From NCBI RefSeq assembly GCF_025024155.1, contig NW_026251720.1:434001-498000 (forward strand): a DNA stretch of 64,000 nucleotides. Direction: 5' to 3'. Below the pieces are notes generated by a model that ran no database searches, was not told the DNA's origin, and was given only the letters and a program-made list of their open reading frames with translations. The stretch is from Gamsiella multidivaricata (Eukaryota; Mortierellomycota; Mortierellomycetes; Mortierellales; Mortierellaceae). The position numbers were made by a program, and so were the translations under genes. Positions 46,601-58,297 of this stretch are shown here, in pieces. Within the stretch, counting starts at the first letter, position 1; every line of letters begins with the position of its first letter.

Positions 46601-49600
46601 CTACCTCAGCAAATAGCTTCTCCTTCTCGGGCATGGCCTTTTGAGCCGTGTTCTCTGAGAAACTGCGCTTAATCATCTCCTCGACTCGAAGCGCCTCCAC
46701 GCGAAGCAAGTTTAAAATCATGTTGTACGTCAATCGGAACTGCGATAACAACTTTGTGGCCTTGCCCAACAACATCTCTTGCAGCTCGGTTGCCTAATAT
46801 AAACAATACACCTCAATATTAGAATTTAAAATTCCATTGAACAATAAGAAAATACTTTTTTTTTTTCGCGAATCGCGATATTATCTTACCTCTGGCGGAT
46901 CTCCATTGCATGCGATAATAACCAATCCTGTTGAGTCCAGACCACGTCTTCCAGCACGACCCGACATTTGGGTATACTCACCTATTTCCAAACAGAAAAA
47001 ATAAATAAATAATTGAATATGATGTTTAGTAAACGTGTATACGACCAGCCTGCGTCTAGAAAGTGCTCAAAACAGAGGCTCTTGTTACCTGGCAAGAGAT
47101 TGCGAAAACTACGTCCGTCATGCTTGCGGATACCCGAAAACACGACAGTACGGGCAGGCATGTTCACACCCTATGACAGTTTATCAAAATTCCAAAAAAA
47201 AAAAAAAAAAAAAAAGTATCAATGGGACCGTAGAGATGCTCCTTCCATACTTCGTGCTTCTCCAAAAAACCCCACTTACCATCGCAAAGGTTTCAGTAGC
47301 GAACAAAACCTTTACCAATCCGCGCGCAAACAGGATTTCGACCATCTAAAAGGTTCATTTAACCAAAACACCATGTCAATAAAACCATATCTCATTGCGC
47401 CCACAACAAAATCTCGATAAACCCCCTTCCAAGAAAAGGAAAAAAAAAAAAACGAACCTCCTTGATGATCGGCAAGAGTCCAGAATGATGGACCGCGATA
47501 CCTCTGCTCAATAGATCCCGCATTCTCTGAATCTGTGGTAACTCGCGATCGGTGCCGTGCAATCTCACGAGCGACTTTTCAAAGAACACATGCACCTCAC
47601 TCTTCTGCGACGAGGTCATCAGATCTGTGCTCGAAAGTCCCGACGCATTTTCCTCACACTTCTTCTTCGAGAATGTGAACACAACCACGGGCAACAACTG
47701 CTTCTTGTTCAGGTATCCAACCAAATGTGTAAACAGGTTCTTGTCCTGCTTGTCGTTCCTCCAGCCACCACCACCTCCTCCGGTATTCCCTCCACGCCCT
47801 CCACCACCACCGCGTCCTACACCTCCGCCTCCGCGACCTCCTCGCAGTGCCAATTTTGTGTCGGCCTCCTTCTTTGAGAGGGCATCGACTGCGTTCTTGT
47901 AGCCGAGATTGAGCCAGGTCTGCTTCGCGTCGACAATCTTGTAGACCTCCCGGTTGGCGAACAAGTGGTGCTCGAGCGGGACAGGACGCTTCGGAGTGCT
48001 GATCACATAGATATCCTTCTTCTTTGTCCGTCCGACCCAGTCTGCAAACTCCTTGGTGTTGGGTACTGTGGCCGAGAGCAAGATCAGGGTAACATGTGCC
48101 GGCAGCATGATAATAACCTCTTCCCAGACAACTCCACGCTCCAGATCGTTCACATAGTGGACCTCGTCAAAGATCACAAACTCGACATCGCGGATCAAAT
48201 CCGCACCTCGATACAGCATGCTCCTTAAAATCTCCGTCGTCATAATCAGACACGACGCCTCCGGGTTGATCTGCACGTCTCCTGTTAGGATACCAACCTC
48301 CTCGAACGTGCCCTTGAAGTCCCGGAACTTCTGATTCGAAAGCGCCTTGATGGGTGAGGTATAGATGGCCTTGGTCATGTGCTTGGCCGCCAACGCGATT
48401 GCATATTCTGCCACGACGGTCTTTCCGGCACTGGTGTGGGCCGCCACAAAGACACATTCGCCCTTTTCCAGATGGTAGACCGCTCGCTTCTGGAAGGTGT
48501 CGAGTTCGAATGGGAAGGGATGTGCCATCTCCGGTACGAGCGTGTGGAAGTCGTCAAAGGATTCATTCACATCCACAACATGTGCCCACTCGCGACTCTT
48601 AGTCTGCGCTGCAGTGATGGTCCGCTTGGGTGCTGCTACTGGGATAACAGTGTCAAGGATGGCGTCCACCTCGTCTGAGGTCTCTGTCTTTGGTTCAGTC
48701 TGCGGTTGCGTCGTCTCGTTTGCTGTCATTGTTGCGGTCATTGCCTCAGGCTCTTCCTGGGCTGGACGCGGAACTGGGTCCATCAATGCCTCAAAGTCGG
48801 CCTCCTCATCCATATCTTGCTCTGCGAGGATATCTGCAATGTTGAACATGGCTCCGTCCTTGCCCATCTCTGCCTCCATCTTGTCATCTGCATCTTGATC
48901 TGAGAATAATCCTCTGCTGAACCCTGGTGGTTTAGTCAACAAGCCCTCGGATCCCAAAGACAAGTCTTCAACAATCGCCCGTGCGATATCCACGTCATCC
49001 ATTCCAAGCGCCTCCTTCTCTTTTTCCAAGACACTGGCGCCCTTGATCTCTTCCGGATCCAATCCACCAGGCGTAAAGGGAAAATACCCAGCTTTTCCTC
49101 TGACAAAATCGGCTCTCTTGCCTGGTGCACGCGAGAAACTGGTCGAGTTCTTAGCGGTCATGATCGATGTCGAGGCCACAGTATTGGTGCCGGCCAGATG
49201 TGTCGTCCGCAGGTCCTTTTCGTAATATCCCGCACGCTCGCCATAGACATTGTGGGGTTCCAGGGCAATGGTTGATTCCGCGGGTGAGGGGTCGAGCGAG
49301 AGAAGGGTCGTGAACTCTTGGTCGCGATCAAAGACCTCCTGACATTTGTTGAGCCATTCGGTCGAGAAGGTGTTGCTTGGGAAGAGGTGTTCTCGCTCGA
49401 TGTCCTGTTTGATTTTGTCGAATGTTTGAGGTCCAATGATCGACTCTGGTAACTATCATAGCAGACGGAATCCGTACTTGGTTAGAAGATACTATGGTGT
49501 TGATCGCATTTCATTGCACGGTATGGAACAGTGCCAGTGCATCCCATACCTCGAACTTTTCGGGCAGGTTCTCTGTGGGCACGCCAGGGAAGGCTGCGGA

Positions 49601-49711
49601 TTTGAGACGCGCCAGCAGATCCAAGGTATCTACGTGATCGTGTCGCATGACGAGGGAAATCCCAGAAGAGTTAATGAAAAGCTGCTTATGATGAAACAAC
49701 GAGCCTGGCAT
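44645..49711 (-). CDS. SKI2: Superkiller RNA helicase (Ski complex, 3'-5' mRNA decay)
   Basis: DExH helicase that feeds mRNA into the cytoplasmic exosome. Eleven exons: 49520-49711, 47458-49452, 47280-47345, 47089-47170, 46890-46981, 46605-46793, 46316-46501, 46101-46209, 45630-45994, 44970-45486, 44645-44838, all in phase, 1328 residues. Motifs are AHTSAGKT (about 401), [16 protein letters not shown] (about 493), SATVPNT, ATETFAMGVNMP and [10 protein letters not shown]. The C-terminal helical domain ends [11 protein letters not shown] as in yeast Ski2. A Gly/Arg-rich insert sits between the RecA domains. The exact last residues are unsure because GTATGT after AASL could be a donor for a further exon. 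The N-terminal exon (ATG 49711) is inferred from phase. Confidence 0.95.
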
Positions 49712-50337
49712 CGTGTCTGAAAGGCGATTCTGTTTCCTGTCTGTACCTTGTGAGGGCATGTTTAGCTGGTGTGGTGTGGTCTGGTCTGGCCCCTGTCGCT
49801 CCTGGAAGGATCGTTTGGTCTCTTCAGCATTAACCCATCGCAACGCCCTCAGAAAAATGCGTCTCTGCGCTGCAAAAATCGGACTGCTTACAGCTCCCAC
49901 CATCCACCAAATTCATCGTCCCTGAGTGAACGCGTCCCATAGAGTAAACGCCCACGCTTAGAAAGCTTATCTTCTGATGCTGTCTGCCTCAATGTTGATA
50001 CCGAGGCTATAGTCTACCAGTCAACATTGTCCACCATCCCGGAGCATCCCCGTATGTTTACGGTGTGTACAAACCAGGGCATGTTTGGCTGGCCTGGTCT
50101 GGTTTGGGCGCAAGGGAAATCGGGTGTGGGGTGCCTTACCCCACGCCGCGTGACAAGCAAAGCACCAACCCAACCTTATGGACCATCGCCGGAAAATGCC
50201 CGTCTTTTTTTATTATAAAGCTTCTTTCTCACACTCCTTCGGCATCACTCTCCACTCCTCCACGCTGTCTTCCCTCATTCGTCCATTCTCTCTTCCACGC
50301 ACTCGACCCATCAACCGAACAAACACTCTCTCCAGTC
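49712..50337. promoter_or_regulatory. Divergent promoter region of SKI2 and the isochorismatase gene
   Basis: 626 bp between two divergent starts. It contains two related copies of gggcatgttt(a/g)gctgg followed by ggtctgg-type runs (49754-49788 and 50077-50109), and a TATA-like element next to the isochorismatase gene. No coding signal. Confidence 0.5.
50214..50220 (+). promoter_or_regulatory. TATA-like element of the isochorismatase gene
   Basis: TATAAAG after a T-rich run, 118 nt upstream of the ATG. The spacing matches the TATA boxes of IDP (127 nt) and the small Cys/His gene (about 100 nt). Confidence 0.5.
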
Positions 50338-51351
50338 ATGTCTGCCCTTCGCAACGTCGGTCGTGTCCACCAAAAGTCCACTGCGTTCTTTCTCTGTGAT
50401 ATCCAAGAGAAGTTCCGCACCCACATCTTCCAATACCCCTCCGTCGTTGCCACCGCCCAGAAAATGGTACAACCTCTCGCTCTGCATCGTATTACCTCCC
50501 TCATGGAGCTTTTGAAGACCGAATTGATCGAGTAACCGACGGCTGGCTGTATCGCTCGTTTGCCTCCATAGATTGCCGCCCACAAGATCCTTGACATCCC
50601 TTTGATCGTTACGGAGCAGGTTCGTGAGAAAAATTATTACGCCTCCAATGAACACAATATCAAATGCTCAATTGCCACGCACACACACACTCTCTCCTCC
50701 TTTCTTAAATAGAACCCCAAGGCGTTGGGCGCCACTGCGAACGAACTGGATCTCTCTCAGGCAAAGATCAATATTCCCAAGACAAAGTTCTCCATGTTCG
50801 TGCCTGAGGTCGAGAAGGAGCTCAAGGGTATCAAGTCTGTTGTCCTCTTTGGCATTGAAGTATGTCATTCTCTTTGTTCTCTGGTATACTTGATTGAAGA
50901 CCAATGATTTTGGGAACAATACTAACACCTTCCTCATCTCTTCCCGAACTATGAACCACGCTAGTCGCATGTGTGTGTGCTGCAGACAGCATTGGACTTG
51001 CTGGAGAATAACTACGATGTCCATGTGCTTGCAGACGGAGTGTCGAGCATGAACAGCTTCGAGATCGAGCACGCTCTGAACGTAAGTTGATATATATTTT
51101 AAAATTTTCGATTTTCCACATGTGTGTCCAATGGCTCATCAGAGCTAATCATTCTCTGCCTCATACACTCTCATCATCATAAACTACAGCGCGTCAAATC
51201 GGCAGGCGGATATGTGACAACAAGCGAGTCGATCCTCTTCCAGTTGATGGGAGACTCGAAGCACGAAAAGTTTAGATCGATCTCGAGCCTCGTCAAGGAG
51301 ACCAAGGATGCAACCGCAGGCAACAAGCTCTTCATCAAAAGCAACATTTAA
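50338..51351 (+). CDS. Isochorismatase-family hydrolase (ISOC1/ISOC2-like)
   Basis: Cysteine hydrolase of the isochorismatase fold; the natural substrate of eukaryotic ISOC proteins is not established. Five exons: 50338-50466, 50572-50619, 50713-50859, 50965-51081, 51190-51351, all phase 0, 200 residues. Catalytic triad candidates are Asp21 in [10 protein letters not shown], Lys82 or Lys84 in [11 protein letters not shown], and Cys112 in [16 protein letters not shown]. The order matches the family (D, K, C). No targeting peptide is visible. Exon phases of zero throughout make the model firm. Confidence 0.95.
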
Positions 51352-52132
51352 AAAGCAACCTCAATGCACCGTGTAGATCGCAACAAAATAAAACCTGTTC
51401 CGCATGTGAAGTACATTGAGCATGAAAGAAAAGGAATGGACAATGGTTAGGCCCAGAGGACAATGATCTACTGGCGAATCCATGGTCAAGATCCAAGCCC
51501 ATCCTAGCCAGGAGAAGGCAAATAAAAAAATAAAAAAATAAAAAAAAGAGAGGGGTAGCGCCATGCTCCAAAGTGTGCGCAGGATGAGTATGCAGGAGAA
51601 CAGGTCGTGCTCGTTAGAGCACGAAGGACTCCTTTTTCTCATTTATATCCGCATGGCTCTTTGAGTAGTACCGTCGACTCCAGTCAAGTACGGAAGGCAT
51701 GAGAGAATGTCTCTTGAAGTGAGCTATTGCTCCTCCACATTCGCTATTCTTGGGTTGATCTTCATGAGAAGAGAACAGACAATGAAGTAAAGAGACAGAG
51801 AACGATCAGGACTGGAGTGTTCAGTGTTTTCTTTGCAATACGAGCAGACCAGTGTATTTTTAAAAGGGCGAGAGCAGGGATGGAAACAAAAAAAAGGCAC
51901 AACTGAGAGAGCAAGGGACATGTACGATGGCATAAATGGTCGAGCAGGATTTGCCCATGTAACCAGCTTGAGAGTGTCCACAATTTTGATATCCCTTTGA
52001 CAAGAAGACTGAAGAACAAAGGAGGTGGGTAGGGTGTTTCCTGGGTTCATATTTAATAGCCATGGTTGTCTACACCCATTTACAACATTCAAACACTCAT
52101 TCGACACCCCCAAAGCAGACGCGACAAAGAAA
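51352..52132. other. Intergenic region, no gene seen
   Basis: Contains the AATAAA at 51387-51392 for the isochorismatase gene and an AAATAAAAA run at 51520-51548. Minus-strand frames at 51335-52149 overlap each other and lack motifs. Confidence 0.45.
51387..51392 (+). terminator. Poly(A) signal AATAAA of the isochorismatase gene
   Basis: AATAAA 36 nt after the stop codon. Confidence 0.5.
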
Positions 52133-53131
52133 ATGGGTATCCCCATCAACTTCGGGTCGCCTCCTCCGTCCTTCAGTCCGACTCAATCTGCCATGCCCTC
52201 CTGGCCCAGTCATCCTTCTCCGACCTCTTCCTCTTCCCCGGAGCATTATGGCCACCACAGCAACAGCACCCAACCTCCTCCTCCTTCCACAGGGGGTTCC
52301 TCCTCTTCTGCCTCCACTGGTGTGAGATCGATCACTTCCACAGCAGCGATCGATACCACCACCAGAACCAGAACCAGCCTCACAACTACCACAGCTAGCC
52401 GGGCAGTTGCCCGTCCACACCCAGAACGGCGCAGAATCAGCCGTGTCCCCGCCTTCACGACCACTTCCTCATCTCCACCCGACAATCACAGCAATCCAAC
52501 CGGATCAGGGTCACCGCAAGCAGCAGCAGCAGCAGCAGGCTCAGGAGCCAATATCGATCCCACCTCTGCGTCAACCTACCCTTCTACCAATACCATAACA
52601 CCATCACCACCAGCCTCACAAGGACCCCACCCAGTCTGGCATCCTTCCTCTTCACTCCTCACACTATACCTTACTCGCCCGTCTCCACATTCTCCTCTAG
52701 TAGCACCATCACATCACCCCTCTCAAGGACCCAGTTCATTATGGAGCCGCCGCCTCATAAACACCAACCACATCGACAACCAACACCGCCTCGATTCCCA
52801 AGGGAGAACTGTATACAATACTAACAGATACAACCACGATGACTATCACCATCAACATCGTCCATACCACGACCAACCATACATGCCTAACGGACCCTCC
52901 ACAAACTCCACCCTCCCCTCCACAACAACGATACTGGACGAATATAACACCAACGTTCACTCGAACGATACCTCTCTTCCATCCTTCCTCCAGGGTCTTC
53001 CCTCAAGCGCGCGCGCCATCGTCCGAGCACATCCGATCTACCAAGGCGCCATCCACATCTATCCAGAGAACCACGAGCCCATTTACATGTATGGCCGACC
53101 CATCCTCTCCTCTCCCTCCTCGGCCTCGTAA
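52133..53131 (+). CDS. Low-complexity protein of unknown function with an ordered tail
   Basis: Single-exon reading of 332 residues from the first in-frame ATG (MGIPINFGSPPPSF). Residues 1-285 are rich in Ser, Pro, Thr, His and Asn, with an Ala run and PPPP, so probably disordered. The C-terminal 45 residues look folded: LQGLPSSARAIVRAHP, then YQGAIHIYPENHEPIYMYG with alternating hydrophobic residues. I recognise no family. The frame is open through a GC-poor region where chance frames would be shorter, and codon use resembles neighbouring genes, which supports it as a real gene. No signal peptide or membrane segment is seen. Confidence 0.6.
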   Translation: MGIPINFGSPPPSFSPTQSAMPSWPSHPSPTSSSSPEHYGHHSNSTQPPPPSTGGSSSSASTGVRSITSTAAIDTTTRTRTSLTTTTASRAVARPHPERRRISRVPAFTTTSSSPPDNHSNPTGSGSPQAAAAAAGSGANIDPTSASTYPSTNTITPSPPASQGPHPVWHPSSSLLTLYLTRPSPHSPLVAPSHHPSQGPSSLWSRRLINTNHIDNQHRLDSQGRTVYNTNRYNHDDYHHQHRPYHDQPYMPNGPSTNSTLPSTTTILDEYNTNVHSNDTSLPSFLQGLPSSARAIVRAHPIYQGAIHIYPENHEPIYMYGRPILSSPSSAS

Positions 53132-54084
53132 TACTTTTGTAAAAAGAAAAAAGAACAAAAGAAATCTCGGTCAATAGTAGTAATAATAATAAAAAAATCA
53201 TCCAACAATTTCAGATCCATAGATCTTCTTGCAGATACGTGCTTTGTGCTGTGTTACTCAGCCCAATGCTATGCTCATGCTCTCGAAACTTGATCTCCCC
53301 CCCTGTTTTTACTTCTACGGCTTTGTTATTTGATCGTCATGAGGAAAAAAAAAATGACAATGCACTGCTTTGCATCAGGATCAAACGGGTCCGTAACTCC
53401 CTCAATACCCACACACACACGCGCGCACGCGTCGCTGTTTTTTTTTGTTTCTTTTCAGTAACTAGCGTTTTCTATGTATATGTATCTATCGCCTTATATA
53501 CATATAAATATATAAACAGATATATAGACTACACACCAAGGACTTTAGGATCCTGATGAATTTCAAACCCCACTCTATCTGATCTCCGTTCCAGCCGCGA
53601 AGATCCAAGGTCCGTAGTCTAACATGTTGTACGTGTTTCTGCATAATCAACCAAACTCTGCGCTGGTTCCGATTTCAGGGTCCGCATAAAAAATAAAAAC
53701 CAGCGTGGGAAACCTACCACATGCCTAGACCACAGAGCGGGAAAAAAATAATCTTACTATTGCTTTCTATATAATAAAAAACGAGAACATGGACACAACA
53801 TGCAACCCAAGCGTATGTGAAGTGTGCCATTGTTTACTTTTTACATCGACATTGGTCCTCATGCTGACCTGGCACGAATTTATCGAATCTATAGCCCCTG
53901 CTGCTGGACCTGTCCGAGCACCTCGGACATGCATATGCGGTCAAACTGGCCAGTCCAGAATCACCTCCAGGGACTGCCCTGAGAACCCCAGTAACGCGCC
54001 CGAAAGGCAAATTCATTTTTAATGGGGGTGGATTTACAGATAGTCTGAACTAACTGCTGATGTACTTCTCACCAAACGCGTCGA
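53132..54084. other. Intergenic region, no gene seen
   Basis: AT-rich, with a CACACG/CGCG-type run (53410-53430) and an ATATA-rich stretch (53480-53525). No recognisable gene. Confidence 0.45.
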
Positions 54085-54650
54085 TTTAATTGCCGCTTAC
54101 AATCGCCGGCATAGCGCATTGGATTTAGATGCGCTATTCGTCGGCCGAATGCACTACGCGGTCTCAAACTTTGCGAGCAGCGTGGATCGTGATCGTTACT
54201 GCTTCCGTCTTTTGCTCCTGCATGTCAGAGGAGCGACCAGCTTCAGACACTGGCGAGCTTTATACCGCTTACTGCGAGGCCGCCAATGCGCGTGGATTGC
54301 TGGAGGATGACTCTGAATCGCACCGGTGTCTTCAGGAGGTTGCAGGCCACCCAAAGCCCTGCGGGCCTTACGCCATCTTTTCGCCCATGGCTCTGCATCT
54401 ATGCAGCCCATCCAATCCTCTCAAATGATGAGAAACGTTCGCTGAGGATCTATCTCAGGCAGTGACTTTCTGTACGTTGCTGGAAATCGCTCGAATGATG
54501 AAGAGGATGCCAAGAGCACTGCGCTGTTCCACGTCAACAAGCTTTTGAAAGGAGCCGGGACCAGTCTGGCGCTCTATGAAGAGATGCCTCGAGACTTTCA
54601 CAACCTCATCGATCGTCAACCCGACAGTGACGAAGCGCTTGTGGTTGCTC
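54085..54650 (+). mobile_element. Helitron helicase (PIF1-like) relic
   Basis: Pieces in three frames follow the order of the region before the helicase core of Helitron Rep/helicase proteins: VGRMHYAVSNFASSVDRDRYC with FRLLLLHVRGATSF (54142-54245), then ARGLLEDDSESHRCLQEVAG with LHLCSPSNPL (54290-54425), then WETFAEDLS and LLKGAGTSLALYEEMPRDF (54430-54605). Frameshifts near 54245 and 54430 and a stop at 54426 make it dead. No Rep domain or helicase core is present and I see no Helitron ends. Confidence 0.6.
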
Positions 54651-56413
54651 GTTACAGTATATCGTACTGTATATATTTTTTGCCAGTGCAGTGCTTCTGT
54701 TCACTAAAAATCGCCACAGACGCTTTTGACGAATGGGACCTTATTTCTTAAATGTCTCAGTGCTTGAGCAAAAGGCTCACCATCAACGCTGGGGAAGTAG
54801 AAGCTGTATGGTAGCACAATCAACAACTGGGGAAGCATGATCCAAATAATGGAAAGTCCATTGCGCTGTTCTGTCGACTTTAACGATATAAGTGCTGTGC
54901 TCAGATCCTCACAGTACACATATATATAAAGGCCTGAATTTCCTTTCTCAAGTAATCGCCAGCATCAATTCCTTGACAAAAACTGCAAAGAGTGAATCTC
55001 TGCTCGCTTCTAGTTCCGTACCCGCCCCTCGATCCCCGCCGCGCCCTTGCTCTCATTCTCGACCCCCCGCCGCGTCTTTGCTCCTCGCTCTCGATCCTCG
55101 CCGCATCCTTGCTCCTCGATTCCTGCCTCCTCCGGTTCTGAGTTACATACATCGTGCTGCCATCACCATCGTTGTGCTGAATTATACACTCGATTTAGCA
55201 CCGACCGCACTTGCAGTCGTACCAACATCAGAGACCACGCATCCACCGGCACTGTTTGATAGAGGCGCTGCCACCAGTTTTAACTATTACGGATAGTCTG
55301 TAGCGTGACCATGGAGGAATGGCTAAGGTTATGCTTAATGTTCTTGTTCATTTTTACGGTGTCTTGGATATCAGCAATGATTCACAAACGTTTTAATTAT
55401 TTAACCGATAGAGGACAATGTGTAATACAAGTCAACGTTTTAATAAATACCATGATGCAGTCGTCGGGTCTACATCTAGTTCTCCCCCTTGGCTACCAAC
55501 CCTCAGGTTGATCAGATCGATCTCCGAAATACATAAACTTCTGATCACTCAAACTAGTAACGGATTGTACCTGCGATACACATAACCCCCAACCCCGCTT
55601 GCAGCCAAAGTGCAACAGCACCATGGCTCAGTCTGCATACGAGAAAAAATAGAAGGAGCATTTCCATGCTCCGCTTCTAGTATTATATAAGCGAAATACA
55701 GTTTCTTTATTGTAGCACTTGGGAGCATATTGTTACAGAACGAAAAAAAAAAAAAAAAAATGCAAATGGAAAGAGGGTATCAATCAGAAGGAAGAATAAA
55801 GAAGATCAGGGTGTTGGGAACCCTTCAGACTGGTGTACACGAATTGGATGATGGGAAATGAAAAGAAATATCCGCGAAATGAAATTTTTGCGGCGGACCC
55901 AGCTCTATAGCTCCTTTCCTGTCCCATACGTGGCACGTATACAACAGCACCACAAGAAACAAGGGAACAAGGGAACGGTTGGACAAAAATCCGTTTTGGC
56001 TTTTTCTTTGGGCGTCCGCAACATTTTTCCCTCTCTTCCCAAAAAACTGGTCAGGGTCCTCCTGCTGCTGCTGTGCCCAAAAAGAAAAAGGGAAGGAAAA
56101 GAAAAGAAAAAAATGAATCATCTCCACAGGAAAGAAGCAAAACTCAGCTGCATGCATGCATGCATAGATCCAAAAAAGGACTCGAGGGGATAAGAAGGAT
56201 AGGAGCTAGAGCGAATTAGACGCTGAGCAGACCTCGCTCGCACCCTGCCTGACTCAAACACTGAGAAAGGAGAGGATTCAGAATGGGAGGGGAGGTAAGC
56301 GGTGTGGCAGGGGCATATAGGAGAAAAATGCTCAAGTGCTAAGCATACAAGCTCGTCCGCCCAAGCGGAATTGGAAAAGCGCTGGCCGGGGTGGATTCCT
56401 GTACGCGCACGGA
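54651..56413. other. Intergenic region, no gene seen
   Basis: A 134-residue plus-strand frame at 54892-55296 is Pro/Ala/Leu-rich and lacks motifs, so it is not called. An A-tract is at 55744-55760, a GAAAAG-type purine run near 56085-56112 and a TGCATGCATGCATGCAT run at 56151-56167. The right end is the 3' flank of the gene at 56414. Confidence 0.4.
56149..56166. repeat. TGCA tandem repeat
   Basis: About four tandem self-complementary TGCA units. Confidence 0.8.
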
Positions 56414-58297
56414 TTATTCAAACCCCTCGTCGTCGGCAGTGGCGTACCCAGAAGAGGAGACCGAAAGGAAAGAGTCTGCCGACAGAACCGAGCTCCAGGA
56501 ACCGACGAATAGCGGGTGGTAATCCTCTTCTTCCGATGATGTCTCCATAGACATCGACACCGACATCGAGGATTTCACTAATTGATAGTAGGATTCAGAC
56601 ACATGTTATTATAGTGCCCTTTTCCTTGGTCTTAGCTCGGTCTGCCTTCGTCATCGCCAGAAATCGCCATCATCATCATAGGAAACATAGCATGGAGGGG
56701 AATGCAGACAACATCATTTTGATACAGCGTCCAAAACGTGCAAAGGCTTACCATGATGGAACACATCTTTGCGACGGGGAAGGTATCCTCGAGGCCTCAA
56801 GGGTGCAATCAGCTTTCGCGACCGAATCATCCCCAATTCACAGGCCATCATCCTCAGATAGTCCGTGTTCGAACGTGTCTCTCGCCCAGCCAAATGGCGA
56901 GGCAGCGGCAACTCGTCAACAACACTCGTCACTGTCGATACCACATTCGAATGGCCACTGCGGCAACCAGCCGGCAGCTTTGGCATGCTGCGCTTCACTA
57001 AAGGAGGCGTAGTCTGACTCTCCTTTGCCGATACTGTGGTCTTGGTTGTGGTTGTCGTGGCAATAGGAGCCGCAGGCCGCGAGGGCCTCTTAGCCTCGAC
57101 CACAAGTGTTTCGCGGTAGGTGAAGGTCTTGAGCGGAATGATATCTGATCGCATGACCTTGAATTTGTCCATCGCCGCAACAGATACCGGGTATGAGCCC
57201 GAGAAAATACCTTCGTTGCTGGTGGTGGTGGTGGTGGTACTACTGTCGTTGCTTGTAGTGGCATGGATGTTGGGTAATGATAGTAGAGCATCGTCCGTCA
57301 GGTTCGAGGAGCTGGTGACCAAGGGCCTCGCATCCAAAGTGACCACCGGAGAGCTGTTCGAGACCATCAGAGCAATTGGGGGTGCAAAATCGCGTCCATG
57401 ACAACTGGTGGTTGAACGACGGCTCATTGCCTTCCTACTGCAACTGCCAGAGGTCTTGTTGCTGTCGCCCTTGCTGTTGCTGGAAACCCATGAGGGCAGG
57501 TGGTGGTGTGCGGTGGCGAGGTACTGGGCCTTGAGACTGGCCCAGAAGCCGGGGCGGCAGGAAAGAGGGGTATCAGAGAACATGAGGTTCTGGAGGGACT
57601 GGAAGAGGGATTCGTGCTCCATGCTGGTGCTGTTGGATGTGTTATGGCTGTTGAGGGTCGGTAAGAGCTCTAAAGAGGGTGGTAAAGAGGAGGAGGAACG
57701 AGCTCGTCCACGGGCGGGGCTGTGCTTGCGGCGAGGGGGGATGATGCCGTAGGGCTGCGGGGCGTTGTGTGCAGGTGAGAGACGCATGGATGGAGGCACC
57801 GACGAGGGCTGTAAGCAGGGGGAGGACGATGGGTGTATGACGGAGAGCATGTTGGGAAGTGTGCTGGGGAGTGCAGAGGCTACGGGTATGAGGAATGGGA
57901 TATGCTCCTGAGCGAGAGAAAAGGACAAGAGAAAAGGACGAGAAAGGACGAGAGAAAGGGACGAGCGAAAGAGAGGTGTGATCTATTAGAAGAGAATTTG
58001 GAGGGAAGGGCAGACAGGGGAGAGATATGAATATATATATATATATCGGGTGCGATCTGGAGTGACTGACCAGTAGGGGGATATAATATAATCTATCTCG
58101 ATATCTCACACATCCACATCCACTCACACTCACTCACCTTTTTTTTTTTTGGTCCGCATGCTATATTGGGCTCCAGTAGCGTGTCTTACCTCCTCGCAAG
58201 GCATGTCTCTTGATTGGGGAGCTGGGATAGCAGCAGAAACCATATCCACTCTCATGTCCATGTCCATGTTCACTCCCATGTTCATATTCATCTTCAT
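56414..58297 (-). CDS. Ser/Thr-rich protein of unknown function, three exons
   Basis: Exons 58190-58297, 56752-57907 and 56414-56577 join in phase (GTAAGA..CAG and GTAAGC..TTAG) to 475 residues. The ATG at 58297 opens a Met/Asn/Asp-rich repeat (MKMNMNMGVNMDMDM) and is the first in frame after non-ATG sequence. The middle is Ser/Thr/Pro-rich with a Thr run. The part that looks folded or functional is RETRSNTDYLRMMACELGMI, followed by the basic PLRPRGYLPRRKDVF. The last exon is acidic and Ser-rich (SSEEEDYHPLFVGSW, then GYATADDEGFE). I recognise no family. If the second intron is retained, the protein ends at 56714 with a different tail. The basic and acidic ends suggest a regulatory or scaffold protein, but this is speculation. 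Confidence 0.6.

Noticed and set aside
54892..55296. 134-residue Pro/Ala/Leu-rich frame
   Set aside because: Composition follows a CCTC-rich DNA stretch, and no motif or conserved end is visible.
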